Source of the DNA: Methanosarcina sp. ERenArc_MAG2
Lineage (GTDB): Archaea; Halobacteriota; Methanosarcinia; Methanosarcinales; Methanosarcinaceae
Reading direction: 5' to 3'
DNA: 64,000 nucleotides
NCBI GenBank assembly: GCA_023955635.1
Contig: JAMXHR010000014.1
Span: 62,001-126,000, forward strand
Shown: positions 29,031 through 38,728 of the stretch, one piece after another
Layout of the letters: each line of letters starts with the position of its first letter
How positions within the stretch are numbered: position 1 is the first letter of the stretch
The notes under the pieces: model-generated
What the model was told of the DNA's origin: nothing
The model's input: the letters and a program-made list of their open reading frames with translations, nothing else
Database searches by the model: none
Made by a program: the position numbers and the translations under genes

Positions 29031-29105
29031 TTAATACGCTTGTCGTTATTTTAATACGCTTATCGTTAACCTGGCGTCTTTTTTAATACGCTTACCGTTA
29101 ACCTG
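29031..29105. repeat. Tandem repeat after the P-type ATPase gene
   Basis: Three copies of TTTTAATACGCTTNYCGTTA, the last two followed by ACCTGG. They lie just past the ATPase stop, where they may influence transcript ends. Confidence 0.75.
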
Positions 29106-29112
29106 GTCTTTG

Positions 29113-31662
29113 TCAAAAATTATTTCTTATTTGGGTCTTGAGTAATCTCAGCCATGCAATACTTAGAGTTCCCACAATAAACACAATCAGCAAGTCGTCA
29201 CCGTGCAGCAGTGAGAAGCGGAACAGATTTCTTAAAGCCGGTACGTACAGAACCAGAAAAAGGCCTGACAGAGCTCCTACGAGCACATACCTCAATGCTT
29301 TGTTTTCCGATTTTAGTGTTTTAATCAAGCTATGGGACCAGGACAGGTTGGCCACAATTAAAGTAAGGTTGGCAATTACGAGTGTGGCAAAGGTAAGTGT
29401 GCGTGCATCGACTTCTCCCTTGCCCATCCGTAACGCGTACAGGAAAACGAAAATCACTCCTGCAAGCATGCTTGTGCCCTGCAGTAGACTGAGGGTTAGA
29501 CTTTTTCTTCCGAACATTCTTTCTTGCAAGTTTCGAGGCGGCCTATTCATTATGTCTTTCTCTTCAGGCTCAGCCTCAAATACGGTCGAACAGGCAGGGT
29601 CTATTATCAGTTCAAGGAATGCTATATGGACAGGCAAAAGAACCAGAGGCAAATTAAACAATATCGGGAATAGGGCTAGCCCTGCAATAGGCATGTGGAC
29701 TGAGAATATGTAACCTATTGCTTTCTTGAGGTTATCGAAAATCCTCCTGCCCAACCTGACGGCTGCAACTATGGAAAAGAAATCGTCGTTCAGAAGGACA
29801 ATTGATGAGGCTTCGCGGGCTACATCCGTGCCTCTTTCTCCCATTGCAATCCCGATGTGAGCTGATTTCAGGGCGGGTGCATCGTTAACCCCATCCCCTG
29901 TCATCGCAACAACTTCCCCGTTTAATTTTAAGGCATTTACAATTATCAGTTTCTGTTCAGGCACAACCCGGGCGAAAATATTTGTTGTTTTGATTTTCTC
30001 TGCAAGTTCAGTTTGCTCCATGCTGGCAAGATCCTGACCCGTAATGTACTTATCCGGATCTTTTAAACCGATCTGTCTTGCGATATGCTGGGCTGTACCG
30101 GGATAATCCCCAGTAATCATAATGACTCTTATTCCGGCTGTATAGCATTCCTTTACTGATTGGACAACCGATGGCCGGACAGGGTCGACAAACCCGAGCA
30201 GTCCTATAAATTCAAATTCGAAATCATGCTGTTTTTCAGGCAAAGAATCATCCTGAAAACTGGCTTTAGCCACCCCTAAAAGCCTCAACCCTTTGTTTGC
30301 CATCTTCTGGATCTGGAACAGCAACTCCTCTTTTTCGGCCTCATTGAGATGGCATAACTCAATAATAGCTTCAGGTGCGCCTTTTGTAGCGACAACATGT
30401 TTCCGGGAGTCATTAGATTCCCATACGTTTGAGAGTGCAAGTAAGTTTTTAGAAAGAGGATACTCCCGGACAAGTTTCCATTCACGGTGTATGTCTTCAT
30501 GGTCCGGAAGGAATTTTTCAGTGCTTTTTTTGATCTCTTTCTCAAGAGGGTCAAAGGGGTCCTGCTGGCTTGCAAGGTAGCCGAATTCAAGCAGCTCATG
30601 GAACTTCTCAAGCAGGCACTTATTTTTATCAATCTCACAGGATTCATTTCCCGAATATATGGAGCTTAAGATCATCTTATTCAGTGTCAAAGTCCCTGTT
30701 TTATCCACGCAGAGCACTGTCGAAGAGCCAAGAGTCTCGATCGCGGGCATACGCCGTACAAGAACATTCCTTTTGGACATGCGCCATGCGCCCATACTAA
30801 GGAAGACAAGCAAAACCACTGAAAACTCTTCAGGGAGAAGAGCCATGCTCAAACTCAGGCCTGCCAGTAAGCCGTGCAGCCAATCTCCTCTGGTTAAGCC
30901 GTAGACTACTACTATAAAGGCACAGAGTACTCCTCCAAAAATCGCAAAATTCTTCACAATTAAGGCTGTCTCTTTCTTTAGCAGCGAGTCTTCTTCGGTA
31001 ATCGTCCCCAGAGCTTTTCCGATCTTTCCCATCTCGGTCTGTATCCCTGCGGCGCTTACCTTAGCTATTCCGTGGCCCTGAATCACCAGTGTTCCGGAAT
31101 ATACAAATGGCAGATCATCTCCTCCTGGCTGCCCTGGCTGCAAGGACTGGGGTAAGCCGGTAGATTCGCATTTTCTAACTGCCAGCGATTCACCTGTGAG
31201 CAAAGATTCGTCTACCAGAAAATTAGTACAGGAAAGTACGACTCCATCTGCAGGAACACGGTCTCCTTCTCTTAAAATCAGAACGTCGCCTTTAACAACT
31301 TCCCGCCCTGGAATTCTCTTTTGTTCCCCGCCTCTTATTACAAGAGCCCTGGGACTTGAGAGATTTTTTAAAGCCTCTAATGCTCTTTCGGTCTTTCTCT
31401 CCTGATTAAATGTTATACCCACAACCACAAAAACGAACATCAATAGTATCAGAGCATCTTTTACTTCCCCCAGGAACAGATAAATCAGACCTGCACCTAA
31501 AAGAAGAAGCAACATGGGTTCTTTAAGAACATTCAGGAAGATGGAAATAAGGCTCTGTTTCTTTTGGGACGGTAGTTCGTTATAGCCGTCCTTCTGAAGT
31601 ATTCCAGCGGCGTCGTCTTCTGAAAGTCCAGTTATATTTTCTGGATCGAATGTTGTTTCCAT
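29113..31662 (-). CDS. Cation-translocating P-type ATPase (P2-like)
   Basis: 849 residues with an N-terminal cation-ATPase domain (GLSEDDAAGILQKDGYNELP), two early membrane helices, the actuator loop LTGESL, the phosphorylation motif CVDKTGTLTLN, ATP-binding KGAPEAI, the hinge MTGDGVNDAPALK, and four to six C-terminal helices. The overall plan is that of Ca2+-type P2 pumps, but the M4 site reads LLPEEFSV instead of the PEGL of SERCA-type pumps, so the ion is uncertain. The protein acts in the cytoplasmic membrane. It is a single-gene unit; no regulator nearby. Confidence 0.9.
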   Translation of the reverse strand: METTFDPENITGLSEDDAAGILQKDGYNELPSQKKQSLISIFLNVLKEPMLLLLLGAGLIYLFLGEVKDALILLMFVFVVVGITFNQERKTERALEALKNLSSPRALVIRGGEQKRIPGREVVKGDVLILREGDRVPADGVVLSCTNFLVDESLLTGESLAVRKCESTGLPQSLQPGQPGGDDLPFVYSGTLVIQGHGIAKVSAAGIQTEMGKIGKALGTITEEDSLLKKETALIVKNFAIFGGVLCAFIVVVYGLTRGDWLHGLLAGLSLSMALLPEEFSVVLLVFLSMGAWRMSKRNVLVRRMPAIETLGSSTVLCVDKTGTLTLNKMILSSIYSGNESCEIDKNKCLLEKFHELLEFGYLASQQDPFDPLEKEIKKSTEKFLPDHEDIHREWKLVREYPLSKNLLALSNVWESNDSRKHVVATKGAPEAIIELCHLNEAEKEELLFQIQKMANKGLRLLGVAKASFQDDSLPEKQHDFEFEFIGLLGFVDPVRPSVVQSVKECYTAGIRVIMITGDYPGTAQHIARQIGLKDPDKYITGQDLASMEQTELAEKIKTTNIFARVVPEQKLIIVNALKLNGEVVAMTGDGVNDAPALKSAHIGIAMGERGTDVAREASSIVLLNDDFFSIVAAVRLGRRIFDNLKKAIGYIFSVHMPIAGLALFPILFNLPLVLLPVHIAFLELIIDPACSTVFEAEPEEKDIMNRPPRNLQERMFGRKSLTLSLLQGTSMLAGVIFVFLYALRMGKGEVDARTLTFATLVIANLTLIVANLSWSHSLIKTLKSENKALRYVLVGALSGLFLVLYVPALRNLFRFSLLHGDDLLIVFIVGTLSIAWLRLLKTQIRNNF

Positions 31663-31997
31663 TTTTATACCTGCTGCAATATCCCATTACTCATCGGGCT
31701 TTAAAATTTAGAAATTTTTGCATGGGAGTAGGGACGCATTGTAAAGAAATCCTCAAATATAAATTCCAGAGAGTATAGTCATCTCAACTCTGATATAATT
31801 TTCATTAAATCAGTGAATTACACCGATAAATCTGAAAGACACCTTTTCTCTGTTTGTTTTCCATATAAAGTATATGTTGGATCTGAGGAAGGATGTTGGA
31901 GGAATACCACGGGTCCGGGAGTAAGCGAGTAATCATGATAAGTCAAACCTTTTCAACTGGAATATTATTTTCAACCATAAAATAACAAAGAAGAGCT
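31663..31997. other. Intergenic region upstream of the ATPase gene
   Basis: 335 AT-rich bases that should contain the ATPase promoter. No gene or strong structure was seen. Confidence 0.4.
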
Positions 31998-32132
31998 ATG
32001 TTGAAAATCAGGGGAACCAGGAAGAAAAATAAGCAAGCTCCAGAAGAAAAAGAAACGAATAAGCTTCAGGAAGAAAAAGAAACGAATAAGCTTCAGGAAG
32101 AAAAAACATATCGTCAAATGAAAAATACCTGA
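31998..32132 (+). CDS. Possible 44-residue repeat peptide
   Basis: Short frame MLKIRGTRKKNKQAP followed by EEKETNKLQ twice and EEKTYRQMKNT. The 27-base repeat keeps the frame, which favours coding or simply a recent tandem duplication. Highly charged, no fold predicted, weak ribosome site. Low confidence. Confidence 0.3.
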   Translation: MLKIRGTRKKNKQAPEEKETNKLQEEKETNKLQEEKTYRQMKNT

Positions 32133-32158
32133 TTTTAAATGAATACTTTATAAAGGGA

Positions 32159-32205
32159 GCGCTGGCGCGAATATACTTCCCTGCTTGCATAGGGTGCGCC
32201 AGCGC
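32159..32205. other. GC-rich hairpin
   Basis: Perfect 10-base arms GCGCTGGCGC (32159-32168) and GCGCCAGCGC (32196-32205) around a 27-base loop, in otherwise AT-rich DNA about 100 bases beyond the radA stop. Could be a terminator-like or regulatory RNA structure, or a protein-binding palindrome. Confidence 0.6.
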
Positions 32206-32302
32206 GACTTTGATTGAAATTACCTCGGTAAGTATCCTGTTCAGGAACACAAAATTCTGGATTTTTGAGCTGAATGAGTATGGTTACCGTCCATTTATTA
32301 TT

Positions 32303-33280
32303 TTACTGATCCGTGAGTCCTGCTGTAGTAACTGCAACAATAGCTTCTCCTTCAGGCAGGTTCGGAGAGTCAACCAGACGGATGATTCTTTTTTCTCCTT
32401 TGGATTTCCGCAGATAGAGTCTGAAGGTTGCAGTGTGCCCCACAATATGTCCTCCGACAGGCCTTGTGGGATCACCAAAGAAGGCATCGGGTTTTGACAT
32501 TACCTGGTTTGTTACAATTATACAGGCGTTGAATAAGTCTCCGAAACGGAGCAGGCCGTGCATGTGCTTATTGAGTTTCTGCTGCCTGTCTGCAAGAGTT
32601 CCCCTTCCTACGTATTCAGCCCTGAAATGAGCCATAAGAGAGTCAACGATCAGCAGACGAACGGGTTTGCCCATTTCTCTGAGCTCGTTTGCCAGGTCTG
32701 TTGCGGAGTCTACAAGAAGTATCTGGTGATTGGAATTGTATGCTCTGGCAACATGGATATTCTGGAGAAATTCCTCAGGGTCAAGTTCCATGCCGTACTT
32801 TTCAGAGAGCCCTTTTACCATCTGGGCAATTCTTTCAGGTCTGAAGGTATTTTCAGTGTCGATTACGATAACCGACCCATTGAGTCCCCCGTGTTCCCTG
32901 TCCATCTGGACATTAACTGCAAGCTGGTGGGCCAGCTGTGTCTTTCCGGAACCGAATTCTCCGTAAAGTTCGGTAATAGCCTGGGTTTCTATGCCCCCAC
33001 CCATCATTTCATCAAATTCAGTGCAACCGGTAGTCAGCTTGCCTACTAATTTCCGCCTTTCAAGCACGACATCTCCGGTCTCAAAACCTCCGATATCAGC
33101 AGCCTGCCTTGCAGCATTGATGATTTTTGCAGCAGTTGATTCCCCGATCTCGGCTGTATTCGCAAGTTCAGCAGGAGAGGCTACAGCCACTGCTTCGATG
33201 GTATTAAATCCGGCTTCTTTGAGTTTTTCTGCAGTTGCAGGGCCAACTCCGGGCAATTCTTCCAGTGACATTTCGCTCAT
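32303..33280 (-). CDS. radA: DNA repair and recombination protein RadA
   Basis: 325 residues, normal for archaeal RadA. N-terminal helix-hairpin-helix DNA-binding domain ([17 protein letters not shown]), then the RecA core: Walker A GEFGSGKT at residues 107-114, Walker [20 protein letters not shown], and loop L2 region with the ATNQV-like [16 protein letters not shown]. RadA forms ATP-dependent filaments on single-stranded DNA and performs strand exchange in homologous recombination. It stands alone; the next gene, coaD, is divergent. Confidence 0.97.
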   Translation of the reverse strand: MSEMSLEELPGVGPATAEKLKEAGFNTIEAVAVASPAELANTAEIGESTAAKIINAARQAADIGGFETGDVVLERRKLVGKLTTGCTEFDEMMGGGIETQAITELYGEFGSGKTQLAHQLAVNVQMDREHGGLNGSVIVIDTENTFRPERIAQMVKGLSEKYGMELDPEEFLQNIHVARAYNSNHQILLVDSATDLANELREMGKPVRLLIVDSLMAHFRAEYVGRGTLADRQQKLNKHMHGLLRFGDLFNACIIVTNQVMSKPDAFFGDPTRPVGGHIVGHTATFRLYLRKSKGEKRIIRLVDSPNLPEGEAIVAVTTAGLTDQ

Positions 33281-33579
33281 TACAAATTACTCCTAAAATG
33301 CACATGTTTGTATAAGGTGCATAACGGTTGCTTCACTATAGTTTTGCAGGTATATATAATTAGAGAGGGTGGGGTGAAAGTATTTGAGAATCTAGAAAAA
33401 ACGCATTCATGAGGCTTAAAACATAGCAAAAATAAAGGAAAAGATCGTCTTAGATCGTCTTTTTTGTGGGCTTAAGTTCATATAAAAAGGAAAAATGCAA
33501 AAAGAAAAGAACAAAGGAAAGTCTCCAAAAAACCGGAAAAAACCAAAACTTCTTTTTACTTAGTAGATTATCACCCATC

Positions 33580-34050
33580 ATGCCAAAGGTCGCAGTCGGC
33601 GGTACTTTTCAGTATTTTCATGACGGACATGCCAAACTGATTGAAAAAGCATTTAAGATAGCAGAGGACGGAAAAGTCTATATAGGGCTTACCTCGGACG
33701 AGATGCTGCATAAAAGCCATAGCATCGATAACTATGAAAACAGGAGAAAGCGGCTGCTGAAGTATATAAAAGAGATGGGATTCCCAGACGACAGATATGA
33801 GGTTACAAGGCTGAATGACCCCTGCGGCCCCACTATCGAAGAGGACTTTGACTATATTGTTGTTTCTCCTGAGACTTATCCGGTTGCCCTTAAAATCAAC
33901 CACATAAGGGAAGAAAAAGGAAAAAAGCCTCTGGAAATCGTATATGTTGAATATGTAATGGCTGAAGATGGAATCCCGATTTCGTCAACCAGGATTGCAA
34001 AAGGAGAAATTGACAGGCACGGAATATTGAAGAAGAGCATTGAACCTTAA
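33580..34050 (+). CDS. coaD: Phosphopantetheine adenylyltransferase, archaeal type
   Basis: 156 residues from ATG 33580; an open frame upstream to 33466 encodes only basic low-complexity residues. It joins 4'-phosphopantetheine and ATP to give dephospho-CoA. The nucleotidyltransferase motif is GGTFQYFHDGHAKLI (variant of H-x-G-H), with GLTSDEMLHK and the ISSTRIAKGEID end matching the ISSTRI motif. This is the archaeal/eukaryotic PPAT class rather than bacterial CoaD. It leads a likely operon with the two genes following. Confidence 0.9.
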   Translation: MPKVAVGGTFQYFHDGHAKLIEKAFKIAEDGKVYIGLTSDEMLHKSHSIDNYENRRKRLLKYIKEMGFPDDRYEVTRLNDPCGPTIEEDFDYIVVSPETYPVALKINHIREEKGKKPLEIVYVEYVMAEDGIPISSTRIAKGEIDRHGILKKSIEP

Positions 34051-34120
34051 AACAGTTCCAGTCCAGGCTTATTTCGTTTTTAAGTAGCTATAAATCAGGA
34101 CAGAATCATAAAGTGATAAT

Positions 34121-34453
34121 ATGCCCAGAGAATTTACGCAGAAAGATATCGAGATTTTTAACAAGCTTGCTCCTGAAGCCGGTGGAAAATTAAATTCCAG
34201 AGAAGCAGGACACCAATTTCCCTTTATCCTGCGCCCGGTCTCACACAAGTTTGCCGAATCGTCTGAAGATTTCAGGAAAAGGCTGGAGAGGCTGAACCCT
34301 GAGGAACTGGATTACCTTGTAGGGCTCGCCCTTGAAGGAAAGGAAGACGTTCAATCTCTGGACGAAGACCTTGAAGAGCTGGTTGCAATAGTTGCCGAAA
34401 AGCTGTCTCCTGAGAGGGCAAAGCAGCTAAAGGATTTCGTGGGAATCTTCTGA
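34121..34453 (+). CDS. Conserved hypothetical protein, 110 aa
   Basis: Soluble, acidic, mostly helical: MPREFTQKDIEIFNKLAPEA at the start, then HQFPFILRPVSHKFAESSED and LNPEELDYLVGLALEGKEDV. No known domain recognised. It lies 70 bases after coaD and 21 bases before the endonuclease-IV-like gene, so all three are probably one transcript. Codon use and framing look like a true gene. Confidence 0.7.
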   Translation: MPREFTQKDIEIFNKLAPEAGGKLNSREAGHQFPFILRPVSHKFAESSEDFRKRLERLNPEELDYLVGLALEGKEDVQSLDEDLEELVAIVAEKLSPERAKQLKDFVGIF

Positions 34454-34474
34454 AAAGATACAGGACTTTAAAAA

Positions 34475-35316
34475 ATGGCCCCGAAAAAACTGCTTTTCGG
34501 AACTGCAGGGATCCCGAGAAGCGCAAAAGGAAACAACAGTATCTCAGGAATCGAGAGACTCCGGGAACTTGACCTCGATTGTATGGAACTTGAGTTTGTC
34601 CAGGGAGTGCGCATGGGCGAAAAAGGGGCTGGAAATGTCCTCGAAGCTGCAGAAAAGAGAAATATAGCTCTGAGTGTCCATGCACCTTATTATATTAACC
34701 TGAATTCTCCTGAAGAAGAAAAACTCAAGGCAAGTCAGGAGAGGATCTATCAGGCCGCCAGAATAGGCAGCCTCTGCGGAGCTGAGTCCATCGTGTTACA
34801 TGCGGCTTTTTACCAGAAAAGCAGCAAACAGGATACTTATAAAAGAGTGTCAAAAGCTTTGAAAGAACTTACCGGACAGTTCAGAGACGAAGGGATTCCT
34901 GCAGTCCTGCGCCCTGAGACTATGGGCAAGCGTACGCAGTTCGGAACTCTTGAAGAAGTGCTTGCTCTGAGTACTGAAATTGAAGGGGTTATGCCCTGCC
35001 TGGACTTTTCCCATATGCATGCAAGGGAAGGAAAAGAAAATTCCTATTCCGAGTTTATGGCAATTCTCTCTAAAGTAGAGGAAACTCTCGGAAAAGAAGG
35101 GCTTTCAAATATGCACATGCATATCTCGGGAATAAAATATGATAAAAATGGGGAAAAAAGCACCTGACTTTAAAAGAATCCGATTTTAATTACCCCGAAC
35201 TTTTAAGAGCAATTAAAGAATTCGAAATTGGAGGGCTCGTGATATGCGAAAGTCCTAGCCTGGAAGAAGACGCGCTTCTGCTGAGGAGGATTTACAGCGA
35301 GTATAATCTTCTGTAA
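34475..35316 (+). CDS. Endonuclease IV-like TIM-barrel protein, frameshifted as sequenced
   Basis: 280 residues after restoring one A in the A6 run at 35154-35159; as written it stops at 35167. Metal-binding features of the AP endonuclease 2/Nfo family are visible: LSVHAPYYINL, VLHAAFYQ, VLRPETMGK, CLDFSHMHAREG and MHMHISGIKY, and the rest after the break (HLTLKESDFNYPELLRAIKE, GGLVICESPSLEEDALLL) is the expected last part. Likely an AP endonuclease or related sugar-binding barrel. The break lies where the sequence remains conserved on both sides, so it is probably a sequencing error. Confidence 0.85.
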
Positions 35317-35571
35317 TCTTTTTCCAGGACTTACGTGGTTAAAATGAAAACAGCAGTATTAAGCACTGAACTGTCTAAAGCTCTCAATATGATAAGGCCA
35401 TATGTACCTGATCTGATTTCATTTTTGGTAATTTGTTCTATAAATTTTAGTATTGAAAAGTCCAGGTAAAAGAGATAAAATATGTACCTGGTGTTGCAAG
35501 CACATATTATTCAAGATATTATCCAAGGATATATTCTAAGCAAATCCGATTGAGAAAGCAATTCCCATATT

Positions 35572-35862
35572 TTATTGAATCCCACTCCAACTGTACTGCT
35601 TGCCACTATAACGTTTCTCGCCCTCTGTATCCTCATGCTTTTTCATAGCTAATTTTGCCTTGTATTTTATTATCAGGTAGACTCCAGCCATGCCCACAAC
35701 AGTGTAGATTAGCCGCGAGATAAAGGACTTCTTTCCAAATATAGCCGCTACCAGATCAAAGTTCAGGAGCCCTACAAGACCCCAGTTAAGAGCCCCTATT
35801 ATCGTTAGCAGTTTAGACGGAATGTATAGACTACCCATAGGCATCTTATTCATTTTATGCAT
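35572..35862 (-). CDS. DUF378 small membrane protein
   Basis: 96 residues from the ATG at 35862 with GAGGT 8 bases upstream. Two hydrophobic helices: KLLTIIGALNWGLVGLLNFD and SRLIYTVVGMAGVYLIIKYK. The GALNWGLVG...DLVAA-x-FG signature is that of DUF378 proteins, small membrane proteins of unknown role. The C-terminus is charged. Stand-alone gene. The 255-base gap before it holds a decayed family 3 MITE end (AGGACTTACGTGG near 35326). Confidence 0.85.
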   Translation of the reverse strand: MHKMNKMPMGSLYIPSKLLTIIGALNWGLVGLLNFDLVAAIFGKKSFISRLIYTVVGMAGVYLIIKYKAKLAMKKHEDTEGEKRYSGKQYSWSGIQ

Positions 35863-36118
35863 CTTTGTCAAACCTCCCCACTGAAATAGAGCATTCACAA
35901 AGGACAGATCATTTTTTTCTGAATGGAGAAACCCAGGCTTTAGAATGATCTTATCATTTGCTCCCGTAAACAGTGTTGGAGCTAAGATATTATGAATCTA
36001 TTCCTTAACATGGCTATCTGGTATAAAAAGAAATGAATTTTTAGATTATCCCATCGATTGCAATATACTCAAAAGGGCTATAGTAAAATCTCAGAAATAA
36101 GAGAAAAATAGGAAATAA

Positions 36119-37479
36119 TTATATTTTTAGCGTTTCAGGGCTGTCATCGGCCTCTTCAAGCCACTTGCAGCCTTCTTCCCTGTTGACTACTCCAACAGTG
36201 AATTCTATCCCGCTTTTCTCCACATACTCCCTGATCCTCTTCAGGGCATGGTCCACCATACCACCTGCTGTAAGGATAAGGCAACGCTTTCCACAAAGAG
36301 CCATAAGGATGGATTTGTCTATTACACCCGAGGTAACATCAAGCCGGATCCCGTCATGCTCGGCAAGGGTTTTACTTTTCTTGCCCATTGCTCCTATAAA
36401 GACAATTTCTCCGTCCTTCAGAATCTGATTCACCTCTGGCAGGGAATAGCTGTCAGTATCGTAAAGCAACACTCCACCGGCTTTAATCCCTTTACGCTTC
36501 AGTTCAACAATAGCCCTGCCATCCGGATGGATATGCAGAACTGTGGCGTTAATAGCCTCATAAGGGGACTGAGTCGCATATTCCCCATACATAACTCCAA
36601 TGTTCAGGTTATCTCCTTCTCTGACTCTTGGAGGGACATCAACCCACATAAGGTCCAGGGGTTTTAAAGTATTGACAAGTTCAGGTATGGTTTTTGGGGA
36701 GTTTTTACCATATGCAAGCCCTCTTCTTTCGATTTCATGATAAATCTCAAGGGTAGTGGGCTGGCGAAGGCTTGCTTTTTTAAGAAGCTCCTGTTCTTTG
36801 AAGACCTCTACGGGTGTTCCCTGCCCTATAAGTTTGCTGTTTGACATAAGGTATACATAGTCAGACCAGCGGTATGCCAGGTCCACATCATGCGTAGAGA
36901 TGATGATAGTGCTTCCAAAGTGGTTAAATTCGTTTAGCAAGTCCATTATTTCATCTGCGCCAACCGGATCAAGGTTTGAAAGGGGTTCGTCCAGGATGAT
37001 TACTTCGGGTTCCATCGCCATAATCCCGGCAATTGCAACTCTCTTTTTCTGCCCTCCGCTAAGGTGATGGGGAGGCTTGTCCTTCAAGCGGGAGAGTCCT
37101 ACCTGCTCAAGGGCTTGCTGCACGCAGGCATCAACCCTTTCTTTTGAATAACCCAGGTTTGCCGGCCCGAAAGCTACATCCTGGTACACTGTGGGAGCAA
37201 AGATCTGGTCATCGGAATTCTGAAAAACAATTCCGATGGATTTTCGGATTTCCCTGAGGGACTTTGAATCGTATTTAATGGGAACTCCATGGAAAAGGAC
37301 CTCCCCTTCGGCTGGCTTTAAAGTCCCGTTAAGGAGAAGAAAAAGTGTGGACTTTCCTGAGCCGTTTTGCCCTACAAAGGCTACCTTTTTTCCTTTTTTA
37401 TTTCTATGTTCAGGTCCTGGACAGCTGCAGTCCCGTCCGGATAGGTGTATTTAAGGCTCCTGGTCTCAAGAATAATCAT
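36119..37479 (-). CDS. cbiO: Cobalt ECF-transporter ATPase CbiO with C-terminal extension, frameshifted as sequenced
   Basis: 453 residues when one base is restored in the T-run pair at 37386-37399. The start ATG at 37479 has GAGGT upstream. The 5' part has [19 protein letters not shown]; after the break come Walker [11 protein letters not shown]-loop [10 protein letters not shown], signature [13 protein letters not shown] and Walker [14 protein letters not shown]. CbiO ATPases are usually ~270-280 residues; here ~180 more form a C-terminal domain ([21 protein letters not shown], then [22 protein letters not shown]) that may bind a ligand. It energises CbiMNQ cobalt uptake at the membrane. 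Confidence 0.9.
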
Positions 37480-37490
37480 TATCTGTTACC

Positions 37491-38273
37491 TCAAACAATG
37501 GATATGTTTTTTGTAAAATAAAATAGTGCAAGAGTCAAAAGAAAGTAGGCAGAGGTCAAAAGCAATTCTGTTGCTTTTACAGGCCTGTGAACCTCGAAAA
37601 TAGTCATTTTTCCGTCATAGCACCTGGAATTCATAGCCAGGAAGAGTTTGTCCCCCTGCTCCCAGGAACGGATGAAGAGAGTACTTGTAAGCATTCCCAG
37701 AGAATTAATAGAACGCCGAAAATTTGAATACCCGAGTCTTACAGTCTGAGCATACCTTATGTTAAGGGCCATGTCCAGGAAAACAAAAATGTACCTGTAG
37801 ATCAGCATTGAAAGTTCTATAAGGGATTCCGGAAGTCTGGAAGCTTTGAGTACGGCAAAGAGCTCTATCATGGGGGTTGTCAGCGCGAGGAAGTAAAGGC
37901 AGCACATCCCGCTTAGGGACCGCGAAAGTACCAGGAGAGCAAGTTCAAGCCCGTCTGCCCTTATCGAGAGTGGATAACCTAGCAATTCAAAGGCCAGCAT
38001 CTCAGGCCCCGAACCTGAGAAGAAGGCAATTATCAGGACACTTACGACAGCAAAGCCCATGGGTGCCAGCAAGAGTTTGAAATAAAGTTGAAGAGGTGTC
38101 TTCCCCAGTCCAACTGTTGTCAGGCTCATGCAGAATGCTATAAAAAAAGGAGGAATAGAGGATGTGGCTGAAACTCCTGCAAGCAATCCGAAAAGAACTA
38201 TTGCCAGTTTCAGCCAGTTATTTCGGTGCCTGAGGGGGCTCATAAGGGCATAATCGTCAAGGATATTGGTCAT
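37491..38273 (-). CDS. cbiQ: Cobalt transporter transmembrane subunit CbiQ
   Basis: 260 residues with five or six hydrophobic helices, the T-subunit of the group I ECF importer. The coupling region with Ala-Arg-Gly-like motif and the SLGMLTSTLFIRSWEQGDKLFLAMNSRCYDG segment (split here only for description: SWEQGDKLFLAMNSRCYDG) is the conserved helix pair contacting the ATPase. It precedes cbiO by 11 bases, and follows cbiN with a 113-base gap holding a small hairpin. Confidence 0.9.
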   Translation of the reverse strand: MTNILDDYALMSPLRHRNNWLKLAIVLFGLLAGVSATSSIPPFFIAFCMSLTTVGLGKTPLQLYFKLLLAPMGFAVVSVLIIAFFSGSGPEMLAFELLGYPLSIRADGLELALLVLSRSLSGMCCLYFLALTTPMIELFAVLKASRLPESLIELSMLIYRYIFVFLDMALNIRYAQTVRLGYSNFRRSINSLGMLTSTLFIRSWEQGDKLFLAMNSRCYDGKMTIFEVHRPVKATELLLTSAYFLLTLALFYFTKNISIV

Positions 38274-38343
38274 ATGTGAAACCCGCAGATAAGTAAATGA
38301 AACTCAAAAATTAAAGGTTAAAAATAAAAGGCAAAAGATAAAA

Positions 38344-38366
38344 GCTTTCCTCTCAGGAAGGAAAGC
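38344..38366 (-). other. Small hairpin between cbiN and cbiQ
   Basis: GCTTTCC (38344-38350) and GGAAAGC (38360-38366) form a 7-base stem with a 9-base loop inside the cbi transcript. It could stabilise or attenuate the message; no further support. Confidence 0.35.
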
Positions 38367-38386
38367 AAATATTACAGAATTAGAGA

Positions 38387-38728
38387 TTATATAGAGTTCT
38401 TATCGCCTTCGGGTTTGTTTTTCCCTTTGTATCCAAGCTCGTTTTCATAGTTTTTTTTAGCTCTGTAATAGCCAAAGAAGTAACCGATGACTCCTGCACC
38501 TATAGCTGCCTGAAGGCCGAAAAGCAGGCTTTCAATTTCTCCGCTTGGAGGTTCCCAGATAGGTTTAGCAATGGGTTCAAAAGTTCCGTCTGTAATTTCC
38601 CCAATAACCCCTTCCGGCATGTCATCAGCTCCGCCGTATTCGGCATCCGTGGTAGAAGACATGTAAAAGAACTGAGCTGTAAAAATCAGGAGGACAGCAA
38701 GTACGATAAGTTCCAGTTTCCTGCTCAT
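38387..38728 (-). CDS. cbiN: Cobalt transporter accessory subunit CbiN
   Basis: 113 residues with an N-terminal membrane helix (ELIVLAVLLIFTAQFFYM), an external loop rich in acidic residues (EYGGADDMPEGVIG) and a second helix (LFGLQAAIGAGVIGYFFGYY). This two-helix plan with DAEYGGADD is typical of CbiN, whose loop assists CbiM in metal insertion. Its ATG overlaps the stop of cbiM (ATGA type), showing tight coupling. Confidence 0.92.
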   Translation of the reverse strand: MSRKLELIVLAVLLIFTAQFFYMSSTTDAEYGGADDMPEGVIGEITDGTFEPIAKPIWEPPSGEIESLLFGLQAAIGAGVIGYFFGYYRAKKNYENELGYKGKNKPEGDKNSI

